Positions 42,191 through 53,089 of a DNA stretch of 64,000 nt are shown here, piece by piece; within the stretch, counting starts at the first letter, position 1; each line of letters starts with the position of its first letter. This stretch comes from Haemonchus contortus (taxonomy: Eukaryota; Nematoda; Chromadorea; Rhabditida; Trichostrongylidae), in NCBI GenBank assembly GCA_000469685.2, contig LS997564.1, forward strand, positions 42,736,240 through 42,800,239, in the 5' to 3' direction. A program made the translations under genes and the position numbers. The notes beneath the pieces are model-generated. The model saw only the letters and a list, made by a program, of their open reading frames with translations. It was not told where the DNA came from and made no database searches.

Positions 42191-45100
42191 GATTGGAAAA
42201 GAAAAATCTACAGAGATTAGATGAACAGACACATGCTTACTTACTTTTTCCCCTTCTTTTTAATTACACTGCAAAACAGCTGAAATTATCTTTCGAGCTG
42301 AAGGATTCTAGCTTCAACCCCCAAGCGGTTTACTTTGAGCCAAGGTCTCCTATGATTTTGAGACCTTTTTGTTTTTCTCCTTTATCAGATTCGTTATCAA
42401 GAAGAAAAAAAGTGACATTCACCAACTTTCCCTCGGTCATTCCCAGCTTCAATGGAACGGTCAAATGACGCCGAAATCCCTCCCTCAATCCCACATAGTC
42501 CCCGAGGAATCTGTAGGTTGCACATGAACGCCACTTCATGAATTATGTCTCGTTGTTGTAATGCCTTCTCTATGGGCAAATTCGCGTTCTCCAGACGTCA
42601 AACGATTATGTTTCGAAACAATCGCTGCCCTTTCGCTGCACTACGGCTCCGCAATAGCATTCCAGTCGGAGGAAAGGCACGAGGTTTTGAAAGCCCGCTA
42701 AAAGCAGTTTCAGCCAATGGCGTAAATGCTCATATCCGGCACAGTGTGAGATCAAAGTTTCGTAGTGTTCCTCGCTCGTGTGAAAAGGTAGATAACTGAA
42801 ATCGGCCAAGTTTTCGTCGCCTACGTCACTCAAAGTTGAGCTGGAAACCTTGCGCTTTCAATTCAACGACATAATCTGAAGACTCGAGACGCGCGGTTTG
42901 CGGCTGACGCCAAACTCTCCTATTTTGATTCCTGGGCTGCCACACATATGCTAATTAGTTTTGAGAAAACAATAAATTGAAATTTACTCTTATTCTAATA
43001 AGTCCTTAGCCTAACTAGGGATTTCCCAGAATTCTGTCAGCGTAGCCCAAGGGAGCTCATCGTTATTCAGCGCATATTTTTATCTGTTACAATTCAGTTG
43101 ATGGCTAAGAAAAGATTGCAGCAGAAGGTTGCTTCACGAAGGCCTAAGTTTTGAAATGTATTCGCTTCCAATGAGTTGCTAGAATCGGATTACTGACAAG
43201 ACGATGTTGTTACTCAGAGAAATCCCATTTCCGGAACGACACCTCCGAGTGTCGTTAAGTATGTGTACTACCAACCAGAAACAACATCATACTTAATTAC
43301 CATTTCTATTGAGATATAGTACGGTAAGATTTATGTAAAGATCCAGAACTCAGGAATTGCAATAAAAATATAATAACTAATAATAAAGAGTGATAATGGA
43401 AAGCAATGAAAAAGATAGAACCGATCCTATACTTTCTAAATTTTGAAGTATGACTATTAACATACTGTAAATTGTAAAAGAGGTACGCCCCTTAGGAACT
43501 CCTTACGCAGTTTTTCGTCTATACCGCTATGAGGGAGTCGTGCCGCAAATGGCGTGTTGCTCCTCTTGTCCCTTACCTCGTCGAAGCAAAGATTTGAAAT
43601 GAATCCCTTTCGAATCATTTCGTCTAAACCTTCCTTGAAATGTTCTGCTACCTCCGACAAGAAGCATGCCCAGTGATGAAATTTGCTAGGGCACGGTGGA
43701 GATGCGTTACCGATGACCACCTTCGAAGAGCCCTAGTCTATTGATGTCTATTCATACATGACCCCTTAAATCTGGGAAACCGAAGCATCCGATAAGAATT
43801 GATAAAATCGCTGTTCAACATGACTCCGATGAGGTGGCCGCGATCATGCATTCCGAGTCAAAGCCCTTCAATTCCGTGTACACTTCATCGCTAAGAAACC
43901 CACTGAACACCCCTTAATCAAGCTACCAACGCGTCCATGTGTGTCTTTATTTTCCTTTCCTCTTTTTCTCCGAATACATCAATTGTAGCTGCTTCTACCA
44001 GTTCAAAAAATACAATGCTGAATAAGCAATTAGCAAACAGTCAGGAAATGCCGAAGGAATGGATCACTATAAAATGTACGCCAATGGCCTCAGCATCACA
44101 CTCAAAAAAACGAAAATAAGGATGATGGCATTTCCGTTCCCTCCCTCCCCATACCCTTGTTCCCACTGCCTCGAGAAAGCAATCAGTCCTCAACGACTGT
44201 ATCTACTGGCTGAGCCTTACTATAGACAAATATCGAGATAGTACCAAGCATTCGACGTTTCTTTCGGCACACTTCCACGCCCTTCCCATTTACAACTAAC
44301 ATAGGTGGGCACGTTCCCTTTAACACGCCCTCTTTTGGATTTTTAGGCAACCGGCCCAGACAGATCTTTCCCTCAGAACAGTGATGAGCTCAACAGCAGT
44401 CTGGTCTCTTTTTAGTCTTTCCCCCGTTCTTCCCGGCTTTTCCCTTCCCTTTTCAGTTGCACATCAGCTGCTTTCACAATCTAATTTTAAGCTGCACTAA
44501 ACATGCTTTTGGATGCTACTTGATTGGTTTGTTGTTCACTGGATGTTGACGATATTAGCAGCCTTTGAACCCATCTCAATTTATAGTCATAATAAAGAAT
44601 TTTGGCATAAAGTAGAGTCTGACTACAGTTTTCATCTGACCATGGATCTACGTCATTGCTCATGACAATGTGTTTCATATTTAGTAATTATTTCATTCAA
44701 ATTCAATTTATATTTTTGAATTATTAATGAGTCTAGCTATTGTATTTTGTCATACTCATTTACATGAGTATAGCCATGAGAATAAAAATATCGAGATGAC
44801 CTTTGACCGCTGTCAAAATGACAAATCGTTTTTCTTTACACCTCGTTAACATTCTAGTCAGATAGGATACTTATAGAGATCATTTGCGGAAAACAAAGAA
44901 GCAGAGTGAGTCGCACAGTCACCCAACTGATGGGAACCACTGCACTAAGTATTATTACAGCGATAGAAATGAGTTGCCAAAAATCCAACAAACGACAGCA
45001 CCAGCTCCTCTGTTAGACCTTTCAAGGCTCTACAACCTTCGCCTTCCTTGCCACTTTATTGCTTTCTGTTTTCCGTGCTCTTTAGCCTTTTCACACCTCC

Positions 45101-46590
45101 ATTTCTTGAACGTGCGCTATTACGTGTAATTTTCTTCCGCACGAAAGCGTCACTCGAATCGAAACGGGCCAGACCGAACATTTTAAGTGGACGGATAGTG
45201 TAGGAGTACCTATGACACGAGTTACTAAGGCCATAGATTGTTGTTGCCATATGACACAGTGAACAACAGAACAAGAGGAAAGAAAACACCAATCCTCCCG
45301 GTTCGAATTTCCCTGCTGCTCTTGAAGAAATCAACTTGGCATCTCTGGCCCACTCCGTTCGTTATCCTCCTCCCTTGGGCAATGCTTCAAACATTTGGGC
45401 CTAACCCAACAACTCCTATTCAAAGTAATGCTGGATCACGTCGTTTCAGCCACTTCATCCCGTAAATACTGGTAGAACAGAAACCCGAAAAATTCTGATT
45501 AGCCCTCTGTCTCACTTTTGCACTGTTTCGTTTCCCTAAAGTCTTAGTTTGGGAACTCAGCGGCGTCTCATGGGCCAAAGCGTTGTCGACTCGATCTTCT
45601 CGGTCTGCCCTATTGCTTTATCAATAACCAAATTTACTATTCCCAGCTCCACACCTTGCTAATCATTATGGCTAAAGCTGTGATCAGGGCTCACGCATCC
45701 CATTTGCTTCTTCCGTGTGCACTGTTGAAGAAAAGGAAAAGACATCAAGGGACCATATGCAAAAATCAAACGACTTATTGTTAGCACCTAATCTATACCT
45801 AGCCCCCCGCTGAATGGCTATTTTTTTTGCGAGCTAAGTTCACTCGTACTTATCCCGACCAAGCGAAAGGGCATCCCTAAAATTTAATCCATCAAATGGT
45901 CCTTTTTCTGAGACCATTAAAGATCATGACTAGTAAAAAGCTTGAAGAAACAGAATCCCTGCACAATACTGCAGAAGCCACCAAAGACGACTTGGAGCTT
46001 ACGCGTCACTGCGGCAAAGAGTGCTAGAGTGTATCAGTGTTGAAATCGAGCGATGTAGGTGGAGCGAGTCCGATTCCTGTGAGTTGGAACCGCCTTCGAA
46101 TGACTGATTGACGCCATTTCCTTGTTTCAAAGACGCCTTTTACCTTGACTTTCTTCAGTTTCATTCTCGCGTCCTCTACCTCTATGTACTTCGCCTACTA
46201 TAAGGGCTCATCGAAATCGCTTCTTTTCCAATCCATTCCTTTTCTCAACAAGTAATCCTTAGAATACTCCAGTGACATACGATCATCGTGCAGTGTGCTT
46301 GGTGTGCTATCAATAGCAAAGCACACCAAAGTGTTCCCTCTCAATCATTCAAGTCGTTATCTGAGTTATTGTAGCCCATGGTATCTTCCGCGTATACATA
46401 ACATCTCTTTTACCAGGAACGTTGGACTCACTCGATTTTTTTCCTTAGGCAGCCTACAAGTGGCGCTGCGCCTTCATTAAGGCTGAGGGACTTCTCACAT
46501 TCGGCTCTCTTACGTAAAAATGAATACCCAATAAAGATTCATTTGTCAGGCAACCAAAGAATCCGGCGGTACTCATGAATGTTTGGACCT
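42190..46590. other. Long stretch without a recognised gene
   Basis: Short ORFs exist (42193-42468, 42545-42799, 43720-43457 on minus, 44884-45129), but none shows a known domain or supporting splice sites. No TIR pairs or tandem arrays were seen. Confidence 0.3.
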
Positions 46591-46599
46591 TTCTCTTCA

Positions 46600-47437
46600 C
46601 AGAAATACCATTAGTTAAGAGTTCCAGATAATTGGCGGTCGGTTAAGTTTTGTCGCAAATGATATCAAAAAATGAGGCATTGGGTCGCAAACCTCGGTGG
46701 GTAGCGGCCGTAATCCACTCGCAAGAAATGAACAGATTTCTCATCTTCTTATCGTAATGCCTCTAATGGGTCCCTATCACTGCACTCACTTTTGTCAACC
46801 TACTCTGGCGTCCAGTGATATCGAATGAAAACACTGGACGGTCAAAGCCACATCGTGAATACCGAATGTGTTAGGATTCTGATCGGTAGCTGGTTCTTGC
46901 TAATTAAACTCCTTAGCTTCTCTTATCAGTTGTTATCGGTTCCGGTCACCGACTACCTACGATCCCGTCATATCCTACATCACTTATCAAAATTCTGAGA
47001 TTCCACTGTTAATCCTAAAAGCTGTAATCCTACCAAATGAGATTTCTTCAGGTCCACGGAAATAGAAGTTACGAATTTCCGATCAGTCATTTACTCTGCA
47101 CAACCCCGCATCTCAGGCGGGGTTTGGATATGCTACTTACCATAAGTCTCCCATCCTGCCGCTTGTTCTCCTACCAAATTTCAACGCTCTAGGCCCAAGT
47201 AAACAGGTGTTATGAATTTGCGGTCTAACAATTCTATCGCACACGTACCGTCCACCAAGGCTGAAGACCGATTCTGCCACTTATCATAAGTCTTCCCATC
47301 TTGTCCTCCGCACTCCTACCAAATTTGAACTCTCTAGCTTTATGGGGACGGAAGCTATGAATTTCCGGTCAAACACACACAGACAAACATACACCGACAC
47401 ACCAACAGACACACCTAGCGGATTATATAAAGTAGGA
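46600..47437 (-). mobile_element. Helitron-like element, copy 4
   Basis: Minus strand from 47437: TCCTACTTTATATAATCCGC, a TGTCTG/TGTGTG-rich microsatellite (47375-47415), about three minisatellite units (47375-47035), then a tail similar to copies 1 and 3 (GTGGGTAGCGGCCG and GGTCGGTTAAGTTTTG on the plus strand). The 3' end is not settled. A CTGG at 46271 has a small ACGA-TGA-TCGT hairpin 10 nt before it, but the flank is not T. Confidence 0.65.
47035..47375 (-). repeat. Minisatellite inside Helitron-like copy 4
   Basis: Units near 47375, 47225 and 47085 share GGAAATTCATAGCTTCCGTC-type starts and GGCAGGATGGGA-type middles with the other arrays. Confidence 0.8.
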
Positions 47438-47459
47438 TAGCTATATTGATTAGTGCTTC

Positions 47460-48210
47460 CCAAGGCGAACACTACTCAACGATGTACAAATCGCTCCGCA
47501 GTGAAAAATGCAGTTTTGCTCCCATCTTCCCACTTTGTCATCTGAGGTTTGCGTTGCCATAGTTGGCGATCAACTGTAATCCATGCGACGGCGTCAGTGG
47601 AGCCAATAAACCTGTATCGACCAAACAGAAGAGACAGCGTAATTCTTCGATTGTGCAGCTTGCCGTTACTGATGACCTCTCCTTGATTTCCAGCCACTTT
47701 GAGTAAGCGTCAACAATGGCGAGGTACATCTTCCCTTCAAAATTTCGGCGAAATGGGCTTGTATACAACTCTATGGTTTGTCCTCTATTAGCCATGAGTG
47801 GGGCGTATTTTTCTTTGAATTTTTCTTTCCTGGCAGCGACGGCACGTTCTCACGGAATTTTCGATGTCGTTGTTCATGTTCGTTTAGTAAATATAATTTC
47901 TAGCGGCTTCATATGAATCATCCCTGGATGTCCGTCGTGAACTTCGGACATTACTGCTCTTTGTGAAGCATATGGAATGACAATGCGATCTCCGATTAGT
48001 AGGCATCCATTTGCGTGGAGAGCGATCACGTTGAGAGAAATGAATCTGCTGGTAACACTCGATTTCTTTCTTTGAGGCGTGCGTTTTTCTTCAGCAAGCA
48101 AGGCTGTTAGAATGAGTTTTGAACGATTGGCGGCTAGGGTAGCATTCCCCATGTACCGTGCCCCATTTCTATTGGCTAGGAAATGGGTTCATAAAAGTTG
48201 GGCCGCTGTC
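47460..48210 (-). pseudogene. Ty3/gypsy integrase relic
   Basis: The minus strand carries the zinc-binding part (DRIVIPYASQRAVMSEVHDG, HPGM) at 48060-47890 and the core start MYLAIVDAYSKWLEI at 47735. Downstream is a degraded tail (GSTDAVAWITVDRQLW, KTAFFTAERFVH). Stops and frameshifts throughout, no LTRs found. A different lineage from the element at 35279-39864. Confidence 0.75.
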
Positions 48211-48492
48211 GGTATCGCATCAAACGTGAACACCATTGCTTTGATCAGGAGCATGAGGATCACAACACTTGGAATGAATCCCTCATCCGCATATTCCTAT
48301 ATCAAAAGAATCCTAAGTGAGTTTGGCTCGAATATGTCGAAAAACGTCAATTTTGATAACAGAGGTCGAAGGGGATTATGATCTTATGGGTGGCGACATC
48401 GTGACGCATCGACTTCAACCATTGGTCCTCAACCAATGGATGTGTGGGCCGTCTAGGGTAATAGAAGTTGGGCCGCTGTCGGTATCGCATCA
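48195..48492 (+). repeat. 28-bp direct repeat pair
   Basis: AAGTTGGGCCGCTGTCGGTA plus TCGCATCA occurs identically at 48195-48222 and 48465-48492. The 242 bp between contains a small perfect hairpin (CCATTGGT-CCTCA-ACCAATGG, about 48419). Confidence 0.9.
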
Positions 48493-48557
48493 GCACCTTT
48501 TCTTTTGTAAATGTTCACCAGATTCGACAAATTTATTTTCCACTCGTAAATCCCTAA

Positions 48558-48646
48558 GCAAGGATAGCCGAGTGGATAAGAGTGTAGGCTTACGTTTGCA
48601 ATTAGAGAGAGTGCGAGTTCGATCCCTGCCGAGGCAGCTGCCTTGC
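48558..48646 (+). ncRNA. tRNA-like sequence with pol III A and B boxes
   Basis: 89 nt with a 6-bp outer stem (GCAAGG at 48558 with CCTTGC at 48641), an exact A box TAGCCGAGTGG (48565-48575) and a near-canonical B box AGTTCGATCCC (48616-48626). Length and spacing fit a class II (Ser/Leu-type) tRNA. The T stem pairs poorly and no clean anticodon arm was found, so it is more likely a tRNA relic, a SINE head or the promoter region of the LINE that follows than a working tRNA gene. Confidence 0.55.
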
Positions 48647-49219
48647 AAAATTGCAAAAATGGTATCGGTACCAGCGTCAGACCCAGGTTCACAGGCCGGC
48701 TGATGGAGAAACCTAGTCACAACAAACATGTCTGAAGTCTCAAAAAGTGTCAGTGATAAAGCTAGGACGTCACCCGAAAGTGCCGCATAGGGCCCCCGCC
48801 CGAGTTCTACGGACAGTATGCGAGGGCTAACGAGGATGAGCGACCTCGGTCAAAAAAGTTAGTTGGAATTAGGATTCTGAACAAGAGTTCGCTTACTGGG
48901 AAATCCCAAGAGGTCGCCGATCTAATGAAGCGCAAAAATATCCAAGTCCTATGACTTTAGGAGACCCGCTGGAAAAAAGCAAAGGCTAGGGAAATCGGAG
49001 AGGGTGTCAAACTCTACTACAATAGGGATGACACCAAACGAAATGGTGTGGCCATATCAGCGGTAGAATCTCTCAAAGAATCTGTTTCCGCCGTCAACAG
49101 GATCAGCAGTCGAATCATGGTGGACAATGATAGCAGTATACGCACCACAAGCCAGCTACCTTGTCTACGAAAAGGATGATATCTGGGTCTTGACGAGGCC
49201 ATTCAAACAGTTCCCGGGT

Positions 49220-49235
49220 GGGGGGGGGGGGGGGG
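49220..49235 (+). repeat. G homopolymer in the LINE endonuclease
   Basis: Run of about 16 G just before the GDLNGHVGS codons. It disrupts the frame. Confidence 0.9.
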
Positions 49236-50525
49236 TGATCTCAACGGGCACGTCGGCAGTGAAAGGAGGGGACTGGAAAGGGTTCATGGAGACAGAGGAG
49301 TAGGAGTTGGAAACGAAGAAGGAGAGAAGTTTCTTGCCCTGGCAATAGCTCGCGACATGGCAGTCTGCAGGAAGAAGGAATTCTCAGATAATTGGTCTCA
49401 ATCTCGCAGGAGCAGTTCGGCTTCAGCGGATGTCATCTCCATAGCTAGGCAAGTTATGGAGAAGAATCGAGAAAAGCGTAGACTCTGCTACCTGACCTTC
49501 CTCGATCTGTAGAAGGCTTTCGACCGTCTCCCGCGACATGTCCTCTAGAGAGCGCTTCGAGAACGAAAAGTTCCAGAACACCTGATCTCTCTGATAAAGG
49601 TTATGTACGATGGCTCCACCACAACAATACGCGCATACGGCCAAAGTGGAGCAATAGATGTCACGGTTGGGGTACACCAGGGATCAGCCCTGAGCTCATT
49701 CCTCTTCCTGCACGATGGACGTCATCACAGAAGAACTCATGGATGGACCACTGAAATCTATCCTCTATCCTCCGCTGATGGCATCGCTCGGATAGCGGAG
49801 AGCAATGGAGTATTCCAGGACAAGCTCCAGAAATGGCAGATAGTGTTGGCGGAGAATGGCCTCCGGCTGAACGTGAAGAAGGCCAAGTTCCTCAGCTCCA
49901 AGGAGGGCACGGAGTCAATCGTCGACGGTCGCGGGGAAGCCATCGAAAAGATCCAGGACTTCCGCTATCTGGGGAGTGATCTAGCCGCTGATGATAGCGT
50001 GGACCAGGCCGTAAAATCCCGAAAAAATGCGGCACGGATGAGATGGAGGGAGTGCACCGGTATCCTCTGCGACACTCGGTGCTCCACGACTATCAAAGGT
50101 GTATCGGGCAGTGGTAAGGCCGGCGATGCTCTACGGCAGCGAGTGTTGGCCCGTAAGTAAATCTCATGAAGGACAGCTCTATTTCACTGGAATGAGAATG
50201 CCTAGAAAGGCCTGCGGCTGGACGCGGCCGGATCGGGTCAGAAATGAAGACGTCAGGACGGCTATGCATAAAACCCCAGTTCAACTGAAATTGAAAGAGC
50301 AGCGCCTGCGATTGTTCGGGCATGTACTGAGTAAGCCACAGAGCCATCCGATAAGGGAGGCAATGGAGTTCGAGGCTCAAAGGCCCAAAGAAGAGATGGC
50401 GGCAGGTGATCAAGAAGGACCTCGTCGAAGCCAAGGTGATGGCAGGAGATACCGTAGATGGGATGAAATGGAGAAGGCTGACAAGAACAGCGGACCCTGC
50501 GATGGCGCGGGATTAGTGCTAGGGA

Positions 50526-50580
50526 GAAGAAGAAGAAGAAGAAGAAGAAGGAGAAGAAGAAGGAGGAGAAGAAGAAGATC
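50526..50580 (+). repeat. GAA-rich 3' tail of RTE copy 2
   Basis: GAAGAA... with GGA interruptions, 55 bp, longer and purer than in copy 1. The arginine-rich ORF here is a translation of this repeat. Confidence 0.9.
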
Positions 50581-51429
50581 GTGAATCCCCAAGGCACCAG
50601 CCAGATTCATTCTTTGATTTGTCGGAATCCTTTTTTTTTACTATCCAAAAAAAGTGATCCTTTCTTCGACTTTATTCTTAGCGGAAAGCAAAACTCAAGC
50701 GGCATCTCATTGAATCACTCAAGAATGAGAGCTGACTTTGAATTAATTCTTTTTCTTATCTCTTGAAACTTACTTATATTAATGGACATCCACATTTTTT
50801 TCCAATCCTCTATTCGAACTCATTTATTTCTTCCGGACTCCTTTTTACTCTTCGTCAATCATACTTCACCCCTCCATCTTCTAATATGTACCACTTCAAT
50901 CTCCATCTGGCGTTTGCTATCCCAACACCCATCAGGGAGAGTTAAGATGAGCCCAGCCTAATGACGTATTGATTTGAGGAAGTTTCGAACAGGAAAACTC
51001 GAACCTAAGAAGGGTTCTACTCTCTACCTGCTTACCGGTGATGATTTGAATAATTGTAGACCCTCTGTGTCGCGTCCTTTACTATTAATCCAAGCATGAG
51101 ATGAAAACTGAAGAAATAACTAAAAGATGTTAAGTGGCTCGCTGTTCCAAAGTGATCATCCAAATGATATTAATTTGTGAAATGCGTTCTCTACAGATCC
51201 TTCCTACTAAACAACACTTAACGCTTCTTCTCTCCGACGACGAATGAACAGGAAACATCATACCTACTCCCAGAAACTGCAGATTGGACAGTCAATGCCT
51301 AAAATTTGAGCATTTCAGAAAATAGGGCAAGCTAGGTGTTAGGAGTAGTTAGTTAATTAAGGGCATGCATGGAATTTGCCGGTTTACAAGACATAAATAG
51401 GCACAGCAAAAATGAAATTGGACTCCTAG

Positions 51430-51472
51430 AGCGTGGCGAACGCTGGGTATTACCCAGCGCATTCGCCACGCT
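51430..51472. repeat. GC-rich near-perfect hairpin (43 nt)
   Basis: Outer stem AGCGTGGCGAA/TTCGCCACGCT (11 bp) and inner stem CGCTGGGTA/TACCCAGCG (9 bp) with a 2-nt CA bulge and a single-base centre. It stands out in AT-rich surroundings. Confidence 0.88.
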
Positions 51473-51502
51473 TTGGTAGCCCTATCTGCAGTTCTATCTG
51501 TA

Positions 51503-51527
51503 GTTCTCGTCCATATATCACGAGAAC
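51503..51527. repeat. Second hairpin, 30 nt downstream
   Basis: GTTCTCGT/ACGAGAAC, 8-bp perfect stem with a 9-nt loop CCATATATC. Confidence 0.8.
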
Positions 51528-52400
51528 GAACTGCTCGAATTCACCCCCACATTAGAAACGGTAGTACGTGCCTTCAGAAGACCGGCAATCTTTAGAACCT
51601 TTCAACAACTGCAGAATGAACAAATATCCCTATTTGAAATTTTGAGATATGCGATATGCCAAAAAGGGACTTCAAAGGTGGGTAATCCCTCAATAATTAG
51701 GATCTGCTTTTATTTTTTTCATATGGTTGACATAGTTTTACTCACTACAGTCTCTGAATGACGAATTTGAACAATGCCATTCAACATTTATAAGTTTCTA
51801 AGCCACTACAACAACACATCTTTTCGGTTTATCACTCGATAAGAGAATTAAATAAATGGAACTAGCTTGGGCTATCGTCCAATTCCTGATCAAACCTCTG
51901 CGATTTGAAACGGAAATCGAATGCATGGCTTATCAAGTTGATCACACTAAAACCCGATCTTTCACCTCGGGGATTTCTCAATGATCTTAACAGCTGTTGT
52001 GAAATTGTAGCCCTCAGGCAGAGAATCGGCGGCAAACCGAAAGTTACGAGGGCAACTTAGCCAATTGGTTCCCAAGATACTTTTTGGGCCGATTACAATT
52101 ATCATGACTCGAGTGACTGGTCCGATTTGGCATACCTTAGGCCCTATTTACCAGCCCGACAGCGCATGCTCGTACCAAATTAATTCGATAACACTAATTT
52201 GCACTAATTTGCATCGGACTTTCCATCTTACCATGCAATCTAGACTCTCATTCCACTAAAAGCATATCGCTAATGAAGTTTGTCTTTTTCATTATGAGTG
52301 TATTGATTTCCATAGGTAATACTAACGCCTTGACGAACATCCTCCACCCCACCTTCTCTGCTCCGCTTAAAGTTACACGCCCTAGTCGTCGCAGACCGCG

Positions 52401-52586
52401 ATGGCTCCGCCTCTGAGATACATTTACGGCTCCGCCCTTTTCAGGACTGTGATCGAGTTTCAGAGGCTTCTCCGTGGTTCTCGATTGCTGCTACTGACCA
52501 GAGTCTTGCTGGTCATGCTCTTATGTACTGAAATTTTTTTCGTCTCCTCCATTCTACTTCAACGAATCAGCACCGAGCGACCACCA
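52401..52586 (+). CDS. Candidate first exon with hydrophobic segment
   Basis: 62 codons from ATG (MAPPLRYIYGSALFRTVIEF) with a long hydrophobic stretch (LLLLTRVLLVMLLCTEIFFV, SSILL), ending RISTERPP exactly at a consensus GTAAGT donor. This looks like a signal peptide or anchor exon. It is upstream of the ion-channel exons on the same strand, and phase would require one more exon between them. The link is positional only. Confidence 0.4.
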
Positions 52587-53089
52587 GTAAGTTCTCTCAA
52601 GTTCTCAATTTACGATCGAACTGTATAAGAAAAGTATTGATCTCATGAGAACTAAAACTGATTGGAGAAGGATAAACCAGCCCCTTCGCTACCTCTCCTG
52701 CCTTATTCCAGTCTACTTTTTCTTGGCCTGCATATCATAGGACAAATTCTGAAACAACGAGATTAATGTGAAAACTGATGGATTACGTTAACAAAGAATG
52801 CCCAGTAAAAGATACAAAACCGTCCTGGGACAATATTCGGGAAAGTGAAACTCTTGAAGATAAGAAGGAGTCATCGGCCTGAATTTGAAATCGCCAGGAG
52901 GTTCTTCTTGGCCAAAAATGCTCAATGAGATCCCCGTATGGGAACAAAATTGTCTCACCATAGACGTTCCAGGTAATGAAGTCCGACAAGGAGATCGAGT
53001 ACGGCTACACTGAGACAGAGAGGTGACCTGCCTTACCAACTTTGTTTTAGTTCTAATTCAATGCATTACTTTAATGTCCTCCTGTTATT

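Larger units (their letters stand above)
48650..50580 (+). mobile_element. RTE-type LINE, copy 2, endonuclease to 3' tail
   Basis: Same family as 1-1537 but longer. Endonuclease pieces: ETRWKKAKAREIGEGVKLYY (48965), RNGVAISAVESLKESVSAVN (49037), a G-run expansion at 49220-49235, then GDLNGHVGSERRGLERVHG (49237). Part of the endonuclease and the RT start are missing after about 49380. RT pieces: RQVMEKNREKRRLCYLTFLD (49448), AIDVTVGVHQGSALSSFLFL (49650), ADGIARIAESN (49775) and LRLNVKKAKFLSSKEGTES. C-terminal block LRLFGHVLSKPQSHPIREAM. Ends in GAA repeats. Frameshifts and stops, non-functional. Confidence 0.85.
50600..52380. other. No gene recognised; two hairpins near 51.5 kb
   Basis: Apart from the hairpins at 51430-51472 and 51503-51527, no coding or repeat signal was identified. 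Confidence 0.35.

Noticed and set aside
43457..43720. Minus-strand ORF with a protein-like segment (SEVAEHFKEGLDEMIRKGF)
   Set aside because: No domain recognised and no splice context. Length is within chance expectation.
48558..48646. Functional tRNA-Leu or tRNA-Ser gene
   Set aside because: The T stem pairs poorly and no convincing anticodon arm forms. Kept only as a tRNA-like sequence.
50099..50610. ORF ending in an arginine run and opposite-strand leucine/phenylalanine runs
   Set aside because: These are readings of the GAA tail of the RTE element. Only the upstream LINE block is meaningful.
52788..53039. Zinc carboxypeptidase-like exon on the minus strand (NVYGETILFPYG)
   Set aside because: One short resemblance without zinc-ligand motifs or a consistent exon chain.
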